A stretch of DNA of 57,728 nt from Methylophilaceae bacterium (GTDB lineage Bacteria; Pseudomonadota; Gammaproteobacteria; Burkholderiales; Methylophilaceae), in the NCBI GenBank assembly GCA_029244935.1, contig JAQWQF010000018.1, positions 1 to 57,728 of the forward strand, written 5' to 3'. How positions within the stretch are numbered: the first letter of the stretch is position 1; every line of letters starts with the position of its first letter. Position numbers and translations under genes: made by a program. Under the pieces are notes generated by a model. It was not told the origin of the DNA. It saw only the letters and a program-made list of their open reading frames with translations, and did not search any database. This document shows, piece after piece, positions 45,766 through 55,824 of the stretch.

Positions 45766-46400
45766 TTACAATTGCCTTATCAAAAGGAAGAATCTTTACT
45801 GAAACAATGCCACTGTTGAATGCGGTAGGGATTTTTTGTAACGATAATCCTGATAAGTCTAGAAAGTTAGTTTTTGAAACCAACGAAAAGAATATTCAAT
45901 TAATTATTGTTAGGGCTTCTGACGTTCCTACATACGTAGAATGGGGTGGTGCAGACATTGGAATTGCAGGAAAAGATGTATTAGATGAGTATGAAGGAAC
46001 TGGATTATATCAACCATTAGATTTAGGAATTGGAATATGTAAGATGATGGTAGCTGTAAAAAAAGATTTTCATTATCAAGAAAAAATTTCAAAGCGCGCA
46101 CACCTTCGCGTAGCAACAAAATACCCTAATGCTGCAAAGGAATTTTTTGGGAGGAAGGGTATTCATATCGACCTTATTAAATTATATGGCTCAATGGAAT
46201 TAGCGCCTATTGTAGATTTATCTGATGTAATTGTAGATTTAGTTAGTACAGGGAAGACATTAGAAGCTAATAATTTAATTGCTACAGAGGAAATTAGCGA
46301 TATTAGTTCTAGATTGATTGTCAATAAAGTATCTTTAAAAATTAATAGAGAAATTTTACAGCCATTAATCAAAAATTTTTCAAATGCTGTAACTAAATAA
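45762..46400 (+). CDS. hisG: ATP phosphoribosyltransferase, short form HisG
   Basis: A 212-residue short-form HisG (first step of histidine synthesis). It has the catalytic domain only ([51 protein letters not shown]) and lacks the regulatory C-terminal domain of the long form. Short HisG works with the HisRS-like HisZ subunit, not found in this window. Coupled to murA by ATGA. Confidence 0.94.
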   Translation: MITIALSKGRIFTETMPLLNAVGIFCNDNPDKSRKLVFETNEKNIQLIIVRASDVPTYVEWGGADIGIAGKDVLDEYEGTGLYQPLDLGIGICKMMVAVKKDFHYQEKISKRAHLRVATKYPNAAKEFFGRKGIHIDLIKLYGSMELAPIVDLSDVIVDLVSTGKTLEANNLIATEEISDISSRLIVNKVSLKINREILQPLIKNFSNAVTK

Positions 46401-46404
46401 ATTT

Positions 46405-47706
46405 GTGAATATTAAAAAACTAAATTCATCTGATGTTAACTTTTATAAAGAGTTAAAATTATCATTATCATTTGATGCTGAAGATAATGACGAAATCTTT
46501 CAAACAACTCAATTTATCGTAAGTGAGGTCAAAAAATTTGGTGATAAAGCATTACTTGATTTTACAAACAAATATGACCGAGTAGGAGCAAAAAAAAATT
46601 CAGATTTAGAAATTAGTCAAGATGAACTTAATGATGCACTAAATAGAATACCCTCAGGTATTCGATCATGCTTAGAAATTTCTGCACAAAGAATTGAAGA
46701 ATACCATCACAAACAAAAAGCTGAATCGTGGTCATATAAGGATAAACAAAGTTCAGAATATGGCCAGAAAATATCTCCTATAGATCGAGTTGGTCTCTAT
46801 GTACCGGGAGGAAAAGCTGCGTATCCCTCATCTGTATTAATGAATGCTATACCAGCAAAAGTTGCAGGAGTGAAGGACTTGGTAATGGTAGTTCCAACTC
46901 CAAATGGTGAAAAAAATGATCTAGTTTTAGCTGCTGCAAAATTAGCCGGAGTTAATAGAGTATTCACTATTGGAGGAGCACAAGCAATTGCAGCATTGGC
47001 TTATGGAACAGAAACAATTCCTCAGGTTGATAAAATTGTTGGACCAGGAAATGCATATGTTGCCGAAGCCAAAAGAAAAGTTTTTGGAGAAGTTGGTATT
47101 GATATGATAGCTGGCCCATCAGAAATACTTATTATATGTGACGGAAGGACAAACCCAGATTGGATTGCAATGGATTTATTTTCCCAAGCAGAGCATGACG
47201 AGATGGCACAATCAATTTTAATATCACCAGACAAGAATTTTTTTGAATCTGTTGTTAATAGTATGGAAAGATTAATCGAAGAAATGGAACGGAAAGATGT
47301 GATAGTAACGTCATTGCAAAATAGAGGTATTTTTATACTTGCAAAAGATTTAACAGAAGCCGCATCTATATCAAATTTTATTGCTCCTGAACATTTAGAG
47401 CTATCAGTTGATGACCCTGAAAACTTAGTTTTAAAAATAAATCATGCTGGTGCTATTTTTATGGGGAGAAATACCTGCGAGGCTGTCGGTGATTATTGCG
47501 CTGGACCTAATCATGTATTACCAACATCAAGAACTGCACGATTCTCATCACCTTTGGGCGTTTACGACTTTCAGAAGAGATCAAGCTTAATATTTTTGTC
47601 ACCAGAATCCGCAAGCGAATTAGGTGAAATTGCAGCAGTGCTTGCAGATGGCGAGGGACTAAGCGCTCATGCTAGATCGGCAAAATATAGAGTTATAAAA
47701 AAATAA
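46405..47706 (+). CDS. hisD: Histidinol dehydrogenase
   Basis: A 433-residue zinc enzyme oxidising histidinol to histidine in two NAD-dependent steps. Signatures are [51 protein letters not shown], the zinc/catalytic QAEHDEMAQ, and APEHLEL. Start is GTG 46405, 4 bases after hisG. Confidence 0.96.
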   Translation: MNIKKLNSSDVNFYKELKLSLSFDAEDNDEIFQTTQFIVSEVKKFGDKALLDFTNKYDRVGAKKNSDLEISQDELNDALNRIPSGIRSCLEISAQRIEEYHHKQKAESWSYKDKQSSEYGQKISPIDRVGLYVPGGKAAYPSSVLMNAIPAKVAGVKDLVMVVPTPNGEKNDLVLAAAKLAGVNRVFTIGGAQAIAALAYGTETIPQVDKIVGPGNAYVAEAKRKVFGEVGIDMIAGPSEILIICDGRTNPDWIAMDLFSQAEHDEMAQSILISPDKNFFESVVNSMERLIEEMERKDVIVTSLQNRGIFILAKDLTEAASISNFIAPEHLELSVDDPENLVLKINHAGAIFMGRNTCEAVGDYCAGPNHVLPTSRTARFSSPLGVYDFQKRSSLIFLSPESASELGEIAAVLADGEGLSAHARSAKYRVIKK

Positions 47707-47709
47707 ATA

Positions 47710-48768
47710 ATGAGCAAATACTGGAGCGAAGTTGTCCATAAATTGACCCCATATACCCCAGGGGAGCAACCTAAAGGTAATGTATTATTAAAACTAAATA
47801 CTAATGAAAATCCTTATGGCCCTAGTCAAAAAGTTCTTGATTCAATTTCAATCGCTAATAATAATAAGTTAAGACTTTATCCAGATCCCGAAAGCGATTT
47901 ATTAAAATCTACCATAGCAAATTTTTATAATATTTCTAGTAATTCAATATTTCTAGGCAATGGATCAGATGAAATACTTGCATTTATTTTTCAAGGTTTC
48001 TTTAAGAATAAATTACCAATTATATTTCCAGATATTACATATAGCTTTTATCCAGCTTATTGTAGTCTATACGATATTTCATATACAAGAATTCCTCTAG
48101 ATAAAAAATTTAATATTGACCTAGAGGATTATTTAATTCCAAATGGGGGTATTATTTTTCCAAACCCAAATGCACCAACAGGCATTCCTAAGACATTAGT
48201 TGATATTGAAAACCTGATTAAAATAAATCAAGATAGTGTAGTTGTCATTGATGAGGCTTATGTAGACTTTGGAACAGAATCAGTAATTAAATTAGTAAAT
48301 AAGTATAAAAATTTACTAGTAACCCAGTCATTTTCAAAATCAAGATCATTAGCTGGTATAAGGCTAGGTTGCGCTTTTGGTAATAAGAATTTGATTGAAG
48401 GCCTCAATCGTATAAAAAATAGTTTTAACTCTTACCCAATAGATCGTTTAGCGCAGACAGCTGGAATTGAAGCAATTAAGGATGAGAATCACTTTAATGA
48501 AACACGAGATAAGATTATTAAAGCGAGAGCATTTTTAGAGAAAGAATTACTTTTAATGGATTTTGAGACACTCCCTTCAGGGGCAAATTTTATTTTCACA
48601 AAACATAAATTAAAAGATGGAGCTATTATTTTTAATAAATTAAGAGAATCAGGAGTAATAGTCCGCCACTTTGAGAGACCAGCGAGAATTTTCCAATATT
48701 TAAGGATTACTATTGGTACCCAGGAAGAAATGAAGAAATTTATTTCTATTTTAAAGCGAATAATTTAG
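47710..48768 (+). CDS. hisC: Histidinol-phosphate aminotransferase
   Basis: A 352-residue PLP-dependent class I/II aminotransferase. It begins KLTPYTPGEQP and LNTNENPYGPS, the HisC hallmark. It has GNGSDEILAFIF, PNPNAPTG, VVIDEAYVDF and the PLP lysine in SFSKSRSLAGIRLG. Its stop is immediately followed by the DUF2256 ATG. Confidence 0.95.
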   Translation: MSKYWSEVVHKLTPYTPGEQPKGNVLLKLNTNENPYGPSQKVLDSISIANNNKLRLYPDPESDLLKSTIANFYNISSNSIFLGNGSDEILAFIFQGFFKNKLPIIFPDITYSFYPAYCSLYDISYTRIPLDKKFNIDLEDYLIPNGGIIFPNPNAPTGIPKTLVDIENLIKINQDSVVVIDEAYVDFGTESVIKLVNKYKNLLVTQSFSKSRSLAGIRLGCAFGNKNLIEGLNRIKNSFNSYPIDRLAQTAGIEAIKDENHFNETRDKIIKARAFLEKELLLMDFETLPSGANFIFTKHKLKDGAIIFNKLRESGVIVRHFERPARIFQYLRITIGTQEEMKKFISILKRII

Positions 48769-48897
48769 ATGAAAAAAGAATATCTCGATTCAAAATTATG
48801 CAAGGTATGTAATAAAGCTTTTACATGGAGAAGGAAATGGAAAAAAGTCTGGGATGAAGTTAAGTATTGTTCAGAGCGTTGTAGAAGATCAAAATAG
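48769..48897 (+). CDS. DUF2256 small zinc-binding protein
   Basis: A 42-residue protein starting on the base after the hisC stop. It matches DUF2256: CKVCNKAFTWRRKWKKVWDE followed by VKYCSERCRR, with four Cys (11, 14, 34, 38) set to bind one zinc and a Trp-rich basic core. Function unknown; family members frequently accompany photolyase or cryptochrome genes elsewhere. Its insertion between hisC and hisB is notable. It ends 24 bases before hisB. Confidence 0.88.
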   Translation: MKKEYLDSKLCKVCNKAFTWRRKWKKVWDEVKYCSERCRRSK

Positions 48898-48921
48898 TCA
48901 AACTCATGATAAAATCAATTT

Positions 48922-49512
48922 ATGAAAAGAACAGCCAAAGTTACCAGAAAAACACTAGAAACAAATATTTCAGTTGAAATTAATATTGATGGCTCTGGAA
49001 AATCTGATTTAAATTCAGGAATCGGTTTTTTAGATCATATGATGGAACAAATTTCGCGTCATGGTTTGTTTGACCTAAAAATAAAGGCAGAAGGAGATTT
49101 GCATATTGATGCACATCATACTGTCGAAGATATTGGCATTACTATAGGCCAAGCTTTTTTAAAGGCTATGGGAGATAGGTCTGGTATCCGTCGATACGGT
49201 CATGCGTATGTACCTCTTGATGAAGCCTTATCAAGAGTCGCACTTGATATTTCAGGAAGGCCTGGCCTTGAATTTAATGCTGAATTTACAAGAGCAAGAA
49301 TTGGTGATTTTGATGTTGATCTTTTACATGAGTTCTTTCAAGGGTTCACTAATCACGCAAATGTAACTTTGCATATTGATAATTTAAAGGGCGAGAATGC
49401 TCATCATCAGTCAGAAACAATTTTTAAAGCATTCGGTAGGGCATTAAGAATTGCTGTTGAGCATGATGAGAAAATTAAAGGCGAAACTCCATCAACTAAA
49501 GGCTCACTTTAA
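48922..49512 (+). CDS. hisB: Imidazoleglycerol-phosphate dehydratase
   Basis: A 196-residue monofunctional HisB with paired metal-binding motifs DAHHTVEDI and [10 protein letters not shown], plus [16 protein letters not shown]. It lacks the histidinol-phosphatase domain fused in E. coli, so that activity must come from another protein. Confidence 0.96.
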   Translation: MKRTAKVTRKTLETNISVEINIDGSGKSDLNSGIGFLDHMMEQISRHGLFDLKIKAEGDLHIDAHHTVEDIGITIGQAFLKAMGDRSGIRRYGHAYVPLDEALSRVALDISGRPGLEFNAEFTRARIGDFDVDLLHEFFQGFTNHANVTLHIDNLKGENAHHQSETIFKAFGRALRIAVEHDEKIKGETPSTKGSL

Positions 49513-49530
49513 TCTTAATTAATTAAATTT

Positions 49531-50142
49531 ATGATTGCAATTATTGATTACGGAATGGGCAACCTCAAATCTGTCCATAATGCATTTAAATTTATAGCGC
49601 CACAAACAGAATCTATTGTCACAAGCGATCCGGGTGTTATATCAAAAGCAGACAGGGTAATTTTTCCTGGACAGGGTGCTATGCCTGATTGTATTCGTGA
49701 GCTAGACAATAGGGGACTTAGGAAAGTTGTAATTGAATCAGCGATGAATAAACCCTTTTTAGGTATATGTATTGGGCTTCAGATGTTGTTTGAAAAAAGC
49801 GAAGAGGGGGATGTTGAGGGTCTAGGTATTCTTGAAGGTAATGTAAATCGCTTTAAGTCATCAAAAAATTTAAAGATCCCACATATGGGCTGGAATGAGG
49901 TTGAACAAAATTCTCCGCACCCAATCTGGAGTAATATTGAATCTAATGAACGTTTTTATTTTGTCCATAGTTATTATGTTAAAGAATCAGACTCTTCTAT
50001 AAAAACTGGTTCAGCAAATTATGGCAACACATTTACAGCAGCCGTTGCGTATAAAAATATTTTCGCGGTACAATTTCACCCAGAAAAAAGTGCTGAATCA
50101 GGGTTACAATTATTAAAAAACTTTATTTCATGGACATTGTAA
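49531..50142 (+). CDS. hisH: Imidazole glycerol phosphate synthase, glutaminase subunit
   Basis: A 203-residue class I glutamine amidotransferase supplying ammonia to HisF. The nucleophile is in [13 protein letters not shown] (Cys about 79), and the His-Glu of the triad are in AVQFHPEKS. The N-terminus [16 protein letters not shown] is standard for HisH. Confidence 0.95.
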   Translation: MIAIIDYGMGNLKSVHNAFKFIAPQTESIVTSDPGVISKADRVIFPGQGAMPDCIRELDNRGLRKVVIESAMNKPFLGICIGLQMLFEKSEEGDVEGLGILEGNVNRFKSSKNLKIPHMGWNEVEQNSPHPIWSNIESNERFYFVHSYYVKESDSSIKTGSANYGNTFTAAVAYKNIFAVQFHPEKSAESGLQLLKNFISWTL

Positions 50143-50152
50143 TTTTTACATT

Positions 50153-50896
50153 ATGTTAATAATTCCAGCAATAGATCTTAAAGATGGGAAGTGTGTTCGA
50201 CTAAAACAAGGTCGAATGGATGAATCAACAATTTTTTCAGAAAATCCAGCTGAGATCGCAAAGCAATGGTTTAATCAAGGAGCTAGAAGACTTCATTTAG
50301 TTGATTTAGATGGTGCCTTTGCTGGTAAACCTGTAAACGATAATGCTATTAAATCTATTGTAAGTGAGTTGGGAAGGGAAATACCGATCCAATTGGGCGG
50401 AGGTATTCGTAATCTTAATACAGTAGAAAGTTTTTTAAATAGTGGTGTTGATTCAATTATTATTGGCACAGCAGCAGTTACACACCCAGAATTCCTAAAA
50501 GAAGCTTGCCGTGAGTTTCCAGGTCAAATTATTGTAGGGCTTGATGCTAAGGATGGCGATGTTGCTATTAACGGCTGGGCTAAATTAACAGGGCACAACG
50601 TAATTGATCTTGCTAGAAAATTTGAAGAATATGGGGCTGAGTCAATTATCTATACCGATATAGGCCGTGATGGAATGCTAGGTGGTGTCAATATTGATGC
50701 GACAGTCAGGTTATCTGAATCTTTGTCAGTGCCAGTTGTTGCTAGCGGAGGAGTCTCTAACCTTAAAGATATTGAAAATTTATGTGAAGTTTCAAATATT
50801 GGTATCCGTGGAGTAATAACAGGCCGGGCAATCTATGAAGGCAGCTTAGATTTCAAGGCTGCCCAAGAATTAGCTGACCAGCTAACTGGATCATAA
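50153..50896 (+). CDS. hisA: ProFAR isomerase
   Basis: A 247-residue (beta/alpha)8 isomerase for the Amadori rearrangement in histidine synthesis. Catalytic Asp8 is in [16 protein letters not shown], and the second in [12 protein letters not shown]. Phosphate loops are QLGGGIRN and ASGGVSN. It overlaps the hisF start by one base. Confidence 0.95.
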   Translation: MLIIPAIDLKDGKCVRLKQGRMDESTIFSENPAEIAKQWFNQGARRLHLVDLDGAFAGKPVNDNAIKSIVSELGREIPIQLGGGIRNLNTVESFLNSGVDSIIIGTAAVTHPEFLKEACREFPGQIIVGLDAKDGDVAINGWAKLTGHNVIDLARKFEEYGAESIIYTDIGRDGMLGGVNIDATVRLSESLSVPVVASGGVSNLKDIENLCEVSNIGIRGVITGRAIYEGSLDFKAAQELADQLTGS

Positions 50897-51654
50897 TGGG
50901 ATTAGCAAAAAGAATTATTCCATGTTTAGATGTTAATGCTGGAAGAGTGGTTAAAGGAATAAACTTTGTTAGTCTTAAGGATGCAGGAGATCCAGTTGAA
51001 ATTGCTAGAAAGTATGATGAAGAGGGTGCAGATGAGCTAACCTTTTTAGATATTACAGCTAGTTCAGATAACCGAGATCTAATCTTAGAAATTATCGAGT
51101 CAGTAGCAAAAGAAATATTTATACCATTAACGGTAGGTGGAGGAGTCCGCTCCCCCGATGATGTTAGGCGCCTATTAAATGTAGGCGCTGACAAGGTTAG
51201 TATTAATACTTCAGCTATTCTTAATCCAAATCTAGTTGCTGAGGCATCTAGTCGTTTTGGTTCACAATGTATTGTAGTAGCGATTGATGCAAAAAAAGTT
51301 GGTGATCATTGGGAGGTATTTACCCATGGGGGCAGAAATCCCACTGGACTGGATGCTGTTGAATGGGCAAAAAAGATGGTCAAATTGGGAGCGGGTGAAT
51401 TATTATTAACTAGTATGGATAGAGACGGCACTAAAATTGGGTTTGACATTGCTTTGACTAAGCTAATTTCAGAAGCTGTTGAGGTTCCAATTATTGCTTC
51501 TGGAGGAGTTGGAAGCCTCCAACATTTGGTTGATGGAGTATTATTAGGTGGGGCTGATGCTGTATTAGCAGCAAGTATTTTTCACTATGGGGAATATACT
51601 ATTCGAGAGGCAAAAGAATTTATGACTAATAATAACGTGGAAATAAGGCTATGA
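50896..51654 (+). CDS. hisF: Imidazole glycerol phosphate synthase, cyclase subunit
   Basis: A 252-residue cyclase of the HisH-HisF complex. Catalytic Asp11 is in [14 protein letters not shown] and Asp130-type in [10 protein letters not shown]. Phosphate-binding loops are [11 protein letters not shown] and [12 protein letters not shown], with [13 protein letters not shown]. Overlaps hisI by 4 bases. Confidence 0.96.
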   Translation: MGLAKRIIPCLDVNAGRVVKGINFVSLKDAGDPVEIARKYDEEGADELTFLDITASSDNRDLILEIIESVAKEIFIPLTVGGGVRSPDDVRRLLNVGADKVSINTSAILNPNLVAEASSRFGSQCIVVAIDAKKVGDHWEVFTHGGRNPTGLDAVEWAKKMVKLGAGELLLTSMDRDGTKIGFDIALTKLISEAVEVPIIASGGVGSLQHLVDGVLLGGADAVLAASIFHYGEYTIREAKEFMTNNNVEIRL

Positions 51655-52049
51655 GTGAATATTTAGATAGCATTGTTTGGAATGATGATGGGTTATTGCC
51701 AGTTATTGTTCAGGATTTTTCTACAAATAAGGTCATTATGTTTGCCTGGATGAATAAAGATACATTAAAACAATCTATTGAAGAAAGAAAAGCAATTTAT
51801 TGGTCCCGCTCAAGAAAAAAAGTTTGGGTTAAGGGCGAAGAGTCAGGCCACATACAACATATTCAAGAAATATTATTAGATTGCGACAAAGATTCACTTA
51901 TCATTAAAGTTAAGCAGGAGGGTGGCATTGCATGTCATACAGGAAGAGAGTCTTGTTTTTATAATCAAATCGACATGGAAAGTGATAATTTAATTGATGT
52001 AGAACCAATAATTAAAGACCCAAATGAAATTTATAAGGATAAAAAATAA
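51651..52049 (+). CDS. hisI: Phosphoribosyl-AMP cyclohydrolase
   Basis: A 132-residue stand-alone HisI. Motifs are [55 protein letters not shown] and [11 protein letters not shown], with the zinc Cys and Mg Asp residues. Unlike E. coli it is not fused to HisE, which is the next gene with a 1-base overlap. Confidence 0.95.
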   Translation: MSEYLDSIVWNDDGLLPVIVQDFSTNKVIMFAWMNKDTLKQSIEERKAIYWSRSRKKVWVKGEESGHIQHIQEILLDCDKDSLIIKVKQEGGIACHTGRESCFYNQIDMESDNLIDVEPIIKDPNEIYKDKK

Positions 52050-52369
52050 TGGATAGATATTTGGAGGGTCTTCTAGATTTAATTAAATCAAAAAAAAATG
52101 ATGACCCATCAGTTTCTTACACAGCTCAACTTCATGCAAAAGGAATTAATGAGATTTTAAAAAAAATTGCTGAGGAGTCAAGTGAGACAATTATTGCTGC
52201 TAAGGAAAATAATAATAATGAATTAGTTCATGAAATTGCTGACTTATGGTTTCATTGCTTAGTATTGTTATCAGAAAAAAATTTAAAGGTTGAGGACATT
52301 ATTAAGGAATTAAAAAGTAGGGAAGGTATTTCAGGTATTGAGGAGAAAAATAATAGGAATCCTAAATAA
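52049..52369 (+). CDS. hisE: Phosphoribosyl-ATP pyrophosphohydrolase
   Basis: A 106-residue all-alpha MazG-like HisE. Diagnostic blocks are SYTAQLHAKGINEILKKIAE, EESSETIIAAKE and HEIADLWFHCLVLL, with the metal-binding Glu and Asp residues. Last his gene; hinT follows after 5 bases. Confidence 0.93.
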   Translation: MDRYLEGLLDLIKSKKNDDPSVSYTAQLHAKGINEILKKIAEESSETIIAAKENNNNELVHEIADLWFHCLVLLSEKNLKVEDIIKELKSREGISGIEEKNNRNPK

Positions 52370-52374
52370 AGATT

Positions 52375-52710
52375 ATGAAAGATTGTATTTTTTGTAAGAT
52401 TATAAATAAAGATATTCCAGCATCGATTATTTATGAGGATCAAGAGTATTTAGCTTTTAAGGATATTAATCCGATCGACAAGGTTCATATTCTTATCATT
52501 CCTAAAATTCATATTGAAAATCTAATTGAGTGCGATGAAACGCATCAGATGATGCTGGGAAAAATGTTGTTACTTGGATCAAAGCTCGCCAATAAATTGG
52601 GCTTAAAAGGATACAGAACAATGATAAATTCTGGAGTTGAAGGTGGGCAAGAGGTATTTCATATACATTTTCATGTCTATGGTGGTAGTAAAACCTTAGC
52701 CAAAATTTAA
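52375..52710 (+). CDS. hinT: HIT-family nucleotide-binding hydrolase HinT
   Basis: A 111-residue histidine triad protein hydrolysing purine nucleoside phosphoramidates such as aminoacyl-AMP. The triad is HIHFHVYGG (His96, 98, 100). The N-terminus DCIFCKIINKDIPASIIYED is typical. Placement between hisE and tatA is conserved in Betaproteobacteria. Confidence 0.93.
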   Translation: MKDCIFCKIINKDIPASIIYEDQEYLAFKDINPIDKVHILIIPKIHIENLIECDETHQMMLGKMLLLGSKLANKLGLKGYRTMINSGVEGGQEVFHIHFHVYGGSKTLAKI

Positions 52711-52724
52711 AAGGAGAGTTAATT

Positions 52725-52886
52725 ATGCCAGGAATTAAGGAATGCCTAATAATTTTATTAGTTGCCATAGTTATTTTTGGAGCTGGAAGGTTAAAAAATA
52801 TTGGAAGTGATTTAGGGGTTGCATTAAAAAACTTCAAAGAGGGTATGCAAGATAAGAGTAAAAAGAAAGTTTCTAGGAAGAAATAA
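52725..52886 (+). CDS. tatA: Sec-independent translocase subunit TatA
   Basis: A 53-residue TatA. A short N-terminal membrane helix (about 7-20) ends at the hinge FGAGRLKNIGSDLG, followed by the amphipathic helix GVALKNFKEGMQD and a Lys-rich tail. It polymerises as the pore-forming component for folded proteins. The usual FGxxKLP hinge reads FGAGRLKN. Start ATG 52725 follows AAGGAGAG. It is at the short end of the family. Confidence 0.9.
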   Translation: MPGIKECLIILLVAIVIFGAGRLKNIGSDLGVALKNFKEGMQDKSKKKVSRKK

Positions 52887-52891
52887 TTTAA

Positions 52892-53113
52892 ATGTTTGAT
52901 ATTTCATTTTCAGAATTATTATTAATTATTTTTGCTTTAATTATTTTTATCTCCCCAAAAAATATCCCAACAATAGCAAGGGCTTTCGGAAAAATGTTAA
53001 AGAAATCTAAATCTTTTATGTCAGATATTAAAGATGAGATTGAGAGAGAAGGTAAATTTAAAGAGCTAAAAAAAATACAAAAAGAAATTAAAAAGAGATC
53101 TATAAAGTCTTGA
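52892..53113 (+). CDS. tatB: Sec-independent translocase subunit TatB
   Basis: A 73-residue TatB, beginning MFDISFSELLLIIFALIIF with the conserved Glu8 in the membrane helix, the Pro hinge SPKNIP and an amphipathic helix ARAFGKMLKKSKSFMSD. It is much shorter than E. coli TatB (171). TatB binds signal peptides together with TatC. The stop TGA overlaps the TTG start of tatC. Confidence 0.9.
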   Translation: MFDISFSELLLIIFALIIFISPKNIPTIARAFGKMLKKSKSFMSDIKDEIEREGKFKELKKIQKEIKKRSIKS

Positions 53114-53826
53114 ATTTTCCTCAAGCATTTTCACAGAATTTCAAGGAGCTTAGATGGGTATTAATTAAATCGTTTTTGATTCTTGTTGCAATTTTTTTAT
53201 TGTTATTTCCATTTGCAAATGAAATATATTATTTTTTTGCGAAACCATTGTTAATACAAATGCAGTCTGTTAATGCTTCAATCATCAGTACAAAACTGAC
53301 TGCAACTTTTATTGTCCCATTTAAAATCACCCTATTTTGTGCTTTTTTAATTTCACTACCACTTATTTTCTGGCAAATATGGTTATTTGTATCTCCAGGT
53401 TTGTATAGAAAAGAAAAGTTTTTTATATTTTGGGCATTACTTATTAGCTACATTTTATTTATTTTTGGGACTTTATTTGTTTATAGCCTTGTATTTCCAA
53501 TTATATTTAATTTTTTTATATCAATGACTCCAAACGAAGTTGATCTTATGGTTGATATATCAACTTATCTAGAAATGATAATTACATTATTTTTAGCATT
53601 TGGATTTGCATTTCAAGTCCCTATTATTCTGGTGACATTAGTTAAATTTAAATGGGTTAGGCTTAAAAGTATCCAAAAAAATAGATCATTTTTAATTGTT
53701 ATAGCATTTATCTTTGGAGCAATTTTTACTCCACCAGATGTTATTTCACAGATACTTTTGGCGCTTCCAATGATAATTTTGTTTGAATTAGGAGTCTTAA
53801 TTGCAAAAAAAATTACAATTGACTAG
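53110..53826 (+). CDS. tatC: Sec-independent translocase subunit TatC
   Basis: A 238-residue six-helix TatC, the twin-arginine signal receptor. The N-terminal signal-contact region keeps the Glu-Leu-Arg core in NFKELRWVLIK. Further motifs are PLIFWQIWLFVSPGLYRKEK, FAFQVPII and FGAIFTPPDVISQILLALPM. Start is TTG 53110. Followed by petA after 101 bases. Confidence 0.93.
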   Translation: MNFPQAFSQNFKELRWVLIKSFLILVAIFLLLFPFANEIYYFFAKPLLIQMQSVNASIISTKLTATFIVPFKITLFCAFLISLPLIFWQIWLFVSPGLYRKEKFFIFWALLISYILFIFGTLFVYSLVFPIIFNFFISMTPNEVDLMVDISTYLEMIITLFLAFGFAFQVPIILVTLVKFKWVRLKSIQKNRSFLIVIAFIFGAIFTPPDVISQILLALPMIILFELGVLIAKKITID

Positions 53827-53857
53827 TTTAATGCTATTAGTTTTGTAACTATTTTTG

Positions 53858-53863
53858 TATAAT
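53858..53863 (+). promoter_or_regulatory. Candidate -10 box for petABC
   Basis: A perfect TATAAT lies 64 bases before petA, in the only sizeable gap of the hisB-sspB stretch. No good -35 hexamer is seen at 16-18 bases. It likely marks a promoter for the bc1 operon. Confidence 0.4.
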
Positions 53864-53927
53864 GCGGTCATAAGTTCACCTGTAAGTAATATTTTAATCT
53901 TAATTCCATTAATTAAACGGATTTTTC

Positions 53928-54527
53928 ATGACTGACGAGAATAAAAAAATCGATCTTAACAGAAGAAAATTCTTATTGACTGCCACTTCTATAACTGGTG
54001 CAATTGGTGTATCAGCTGCAGGCATTCCTTTTGTTTCTAGTATGCTTCCCAGCGAAAAAGCAAAAGCAGCTGGAGCACCAGTAGCTGTTGATATAGCAGG
54101 CATCAAGCCTGGTGAGATAAAAACTTCAGAGTGGCGAGGGCAGCCTGTATGGATTCTGAATCGCTCAGATGAAATGATAAAAAAATTAGATAACAATAAG
54201 GAACTAGCTGATCCAGATTTAAAAGTAGTTTCTCAGCAACCTAAATATTGTCAGAATAAAACTCGCTCGATAAAATCAAATTTACTTGTCGTTGTAGGTA
54301 TATGTACTCATCTTGGATGTGCGCCATCACCAAAACTATTACCAAAAGGAGATATGGGTACTGAGTGGGAGGGAGGATTTTTTTGTCCTTGTCATGGCTC
54401 GAAATTTGATTTAGCTGGCCGAGTATTTAAAGGTTCTCCAGCACCAACAAATCTAGTTGTACCACCTCATAAATATATAAATGAGCAGACTGTTCTAATT
54501 GGTGAAGACCCAGAGGGAGTTGCTTAG
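53928..54527 (+). CDS. petA: Ubiquinol-cytochrome c reductase Rieske iron-sulfur subunit
   Basis: A 199-residue Rieske protein of the bc1 complex. The N-terminal twin-arginine signal anchor has RR at 12-13 ([10 protein letters not shown]) followed by a hydrophobic helix. Cluster box I is CTHLGC (126-131), box II is CPCHGS (153-158), which together bind the [2Fe-2S] centre. It is a predicted substrate of TatABC, encoded just upstream. The petB start follows after one base. Confidence 0.96.
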   Translation: MTDENKKIDLNRRKFLLTATSITGAIGVSAAGIPFVSSMLPSEKAKAAGAPVAVDIAGIKPGEIKTSEWRGQPVWILNRSDEMIKKLDNNKELADPDLKVVSQQPKYCQNKTRSIKSNLLVVVGICTHLGCAPSPKLLPKGDMGTEWEGGFFCPCHGSKFDLAGRVFKGSPAPTNLVVPPHKYINEQTVLIGEDPEGVA

Positions 54528-54528
54528 C

Positions 54529-55824
54529 ATGGAAAAGAAGTCAAATACTAGTTCGACCGGTATGCTTGGGTGGATTGATGAACGGTTTCCTCTTTCATCA
54601 TTTATAAAAAATCATTTAACAGGATATTACGCTCCAAAGAATTTTAATTTTTGGTACCTTTTTGGGGCTTTAGCATTATTTGTTTTTGTAATCCAAATAT
54701 TAACTGGCATTTTCCTGACGATGCACTATAAGCCATCTGCAGCCGAGGCATTTGCATCTGTCGAATATATTATGAGGGACGTCTCATTTGGTTGGTTAAT
54801 TCGTTATATGCATTCCACTGGATCCTCATTATTTTTTGTAGTAATTTATCTGCATATGTTTAAAGGTCTGATGTATGGCTCATACCGTAAACCTCGAGAA
54901 CTTCTATGGTTATTTGGAGTATTCATTTTTCTTTTATTAATGGCAGAGGCATTTTTTGGATATTTGTTGCCTTGGGGTCAAATGTCTTATTGGGGAGCAC
55001 AGGTCATTGTTAATTTATTTACTTCGGTACCCTTCATTGGCCCAGATTTAGCAGAGTGGGTTCGAGGAGATTATTTAGTTTCGGATGCAACTTTGAATCG
55101 TTTTTTTGCTTTTCACGTTATTGCTCTACCTCTAGCCTTAGCAGGTTTAATTTTTGGTCATTTGATTGCTCTTCATGAGGTCGGGTCTAATAATCCAGAT
55201 GGAATAGAAATTAAAGATATGAAAGATAAAAAAACAGGTATTCCTTTAGATGGAATTCCCTTTCATCCCTATTATACTATTAAGGATTTAGTAGGTCTTT
55301 CAGTTTTTCTTATAGTCTTTGTGTCAATTATATTTTTTGCCCCAGAAATGGGAGGATATTTTCTTGAGGCAAATAATTTTGTCCCTGCAAACCCACTTGT
55401 AACTCCAGATCATATAGCTCCAGTTTGGTATTTCACCCCTTTTTATTCTATTTTACGAGCGGTACCTCCATTATTTAATAGTCAATTTCCAGGAGTAGCT
55501 GCTATGGGCTTATCCGTTTTAATTTTCTTCTTCGTCCCCTGGCTTGATAAAAGTAAAGTTAATTCTATTCGCTATAAGGGGCCTCTTTATAAAAAATGGC
55601 TCAGTACTTTTGTTATCAGCTTTATTGTTTTAGGTTATCTTGGAACTGTTCCATCAAATGTATGGGGGCAGTTTTATATTGCTATTCCTATTATTGGGGG
55701 AAGTGATGTTGCAACAATTGTTGCAAGAATATTTACAGCAACTTATTTCTTATTTTTTATTTTAATGCCGATTTATAGCAGAAAGGATATTACAAAACCT
55801 GTTCCAAAGAGAGTAAGAATGTAA
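54529..55824 (+). CDS. petB: Ubiquinol-cytochrome c reductase cytochrome b
   Basis: A 431-residue cytochrome b. Features include FLTMHYKPSAAEAFASVEYI, the haem His pairs (RYMHSTGSSLFF, IYLHMF; FHVIALPL, FGHLIALHE), LPWGQMSYWGAQVI and the Qo-site PPEW-equivalent HIAPVWYFTPFYSILR. ATG 54529 after GAGGGAG is chosen; an in-frame TTG at 54499 lies inside petA. It overlaps petC by one base. Confidence 0.95.
   Translation: MEKKSNTSSTGMLGWIDERFPLSSFIKNHLTGYYAPKNFNFWYLFGALALFVFVIQILTGIFLTMHYKPSAAEAFASVEYIMRDVSFGWLIRYMHSTGSSLFFVVIYLHMFKGLMYGSYRKPRELLWLFGVFIFLLLMAEAFFGYLLPWGQMSYWGAQVIVNLFTSVPFIGPDLAEWVRGDYLVSDATLNRFFAFHVIALPLALAGLIFGHLIALHEVGSNNPDGIEIKDMKDKKTGIPLDGIPFHPYYTIKDLVGLSVFLIVFVSIIFFAPEMGGYFLEANNFVPANPLVTPDHIAPVWYFTPFYSILRAVPPLFNSQFPGVAAMGLSVLIFFFVPWLDKSKVNSIRYKGPLYKKWLSTFVISFIVLGYLGTVPSNVWGQFYIAIPIIGGSDVATIVARIFTATYFLFFILMPIYSRKDITKPVPKRVRM

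Noticed and set aside
50853-51194. Minus-strand ORF of 113 codons
   Set aside because: Lies fully over hisA/hisF, which have strong family motifs; no independent support.
52502-52837. Minus-strand ORF of 111 codons over hinT and tatA
   Set aside because: Antisense to hinT and the real but short tatA; no motif.
52888-53124. Minus-strand ORF of 78 codons opposite tatB
   Set aside because: Exact shadow of tatB, which has the conserved TatB N-terminus.
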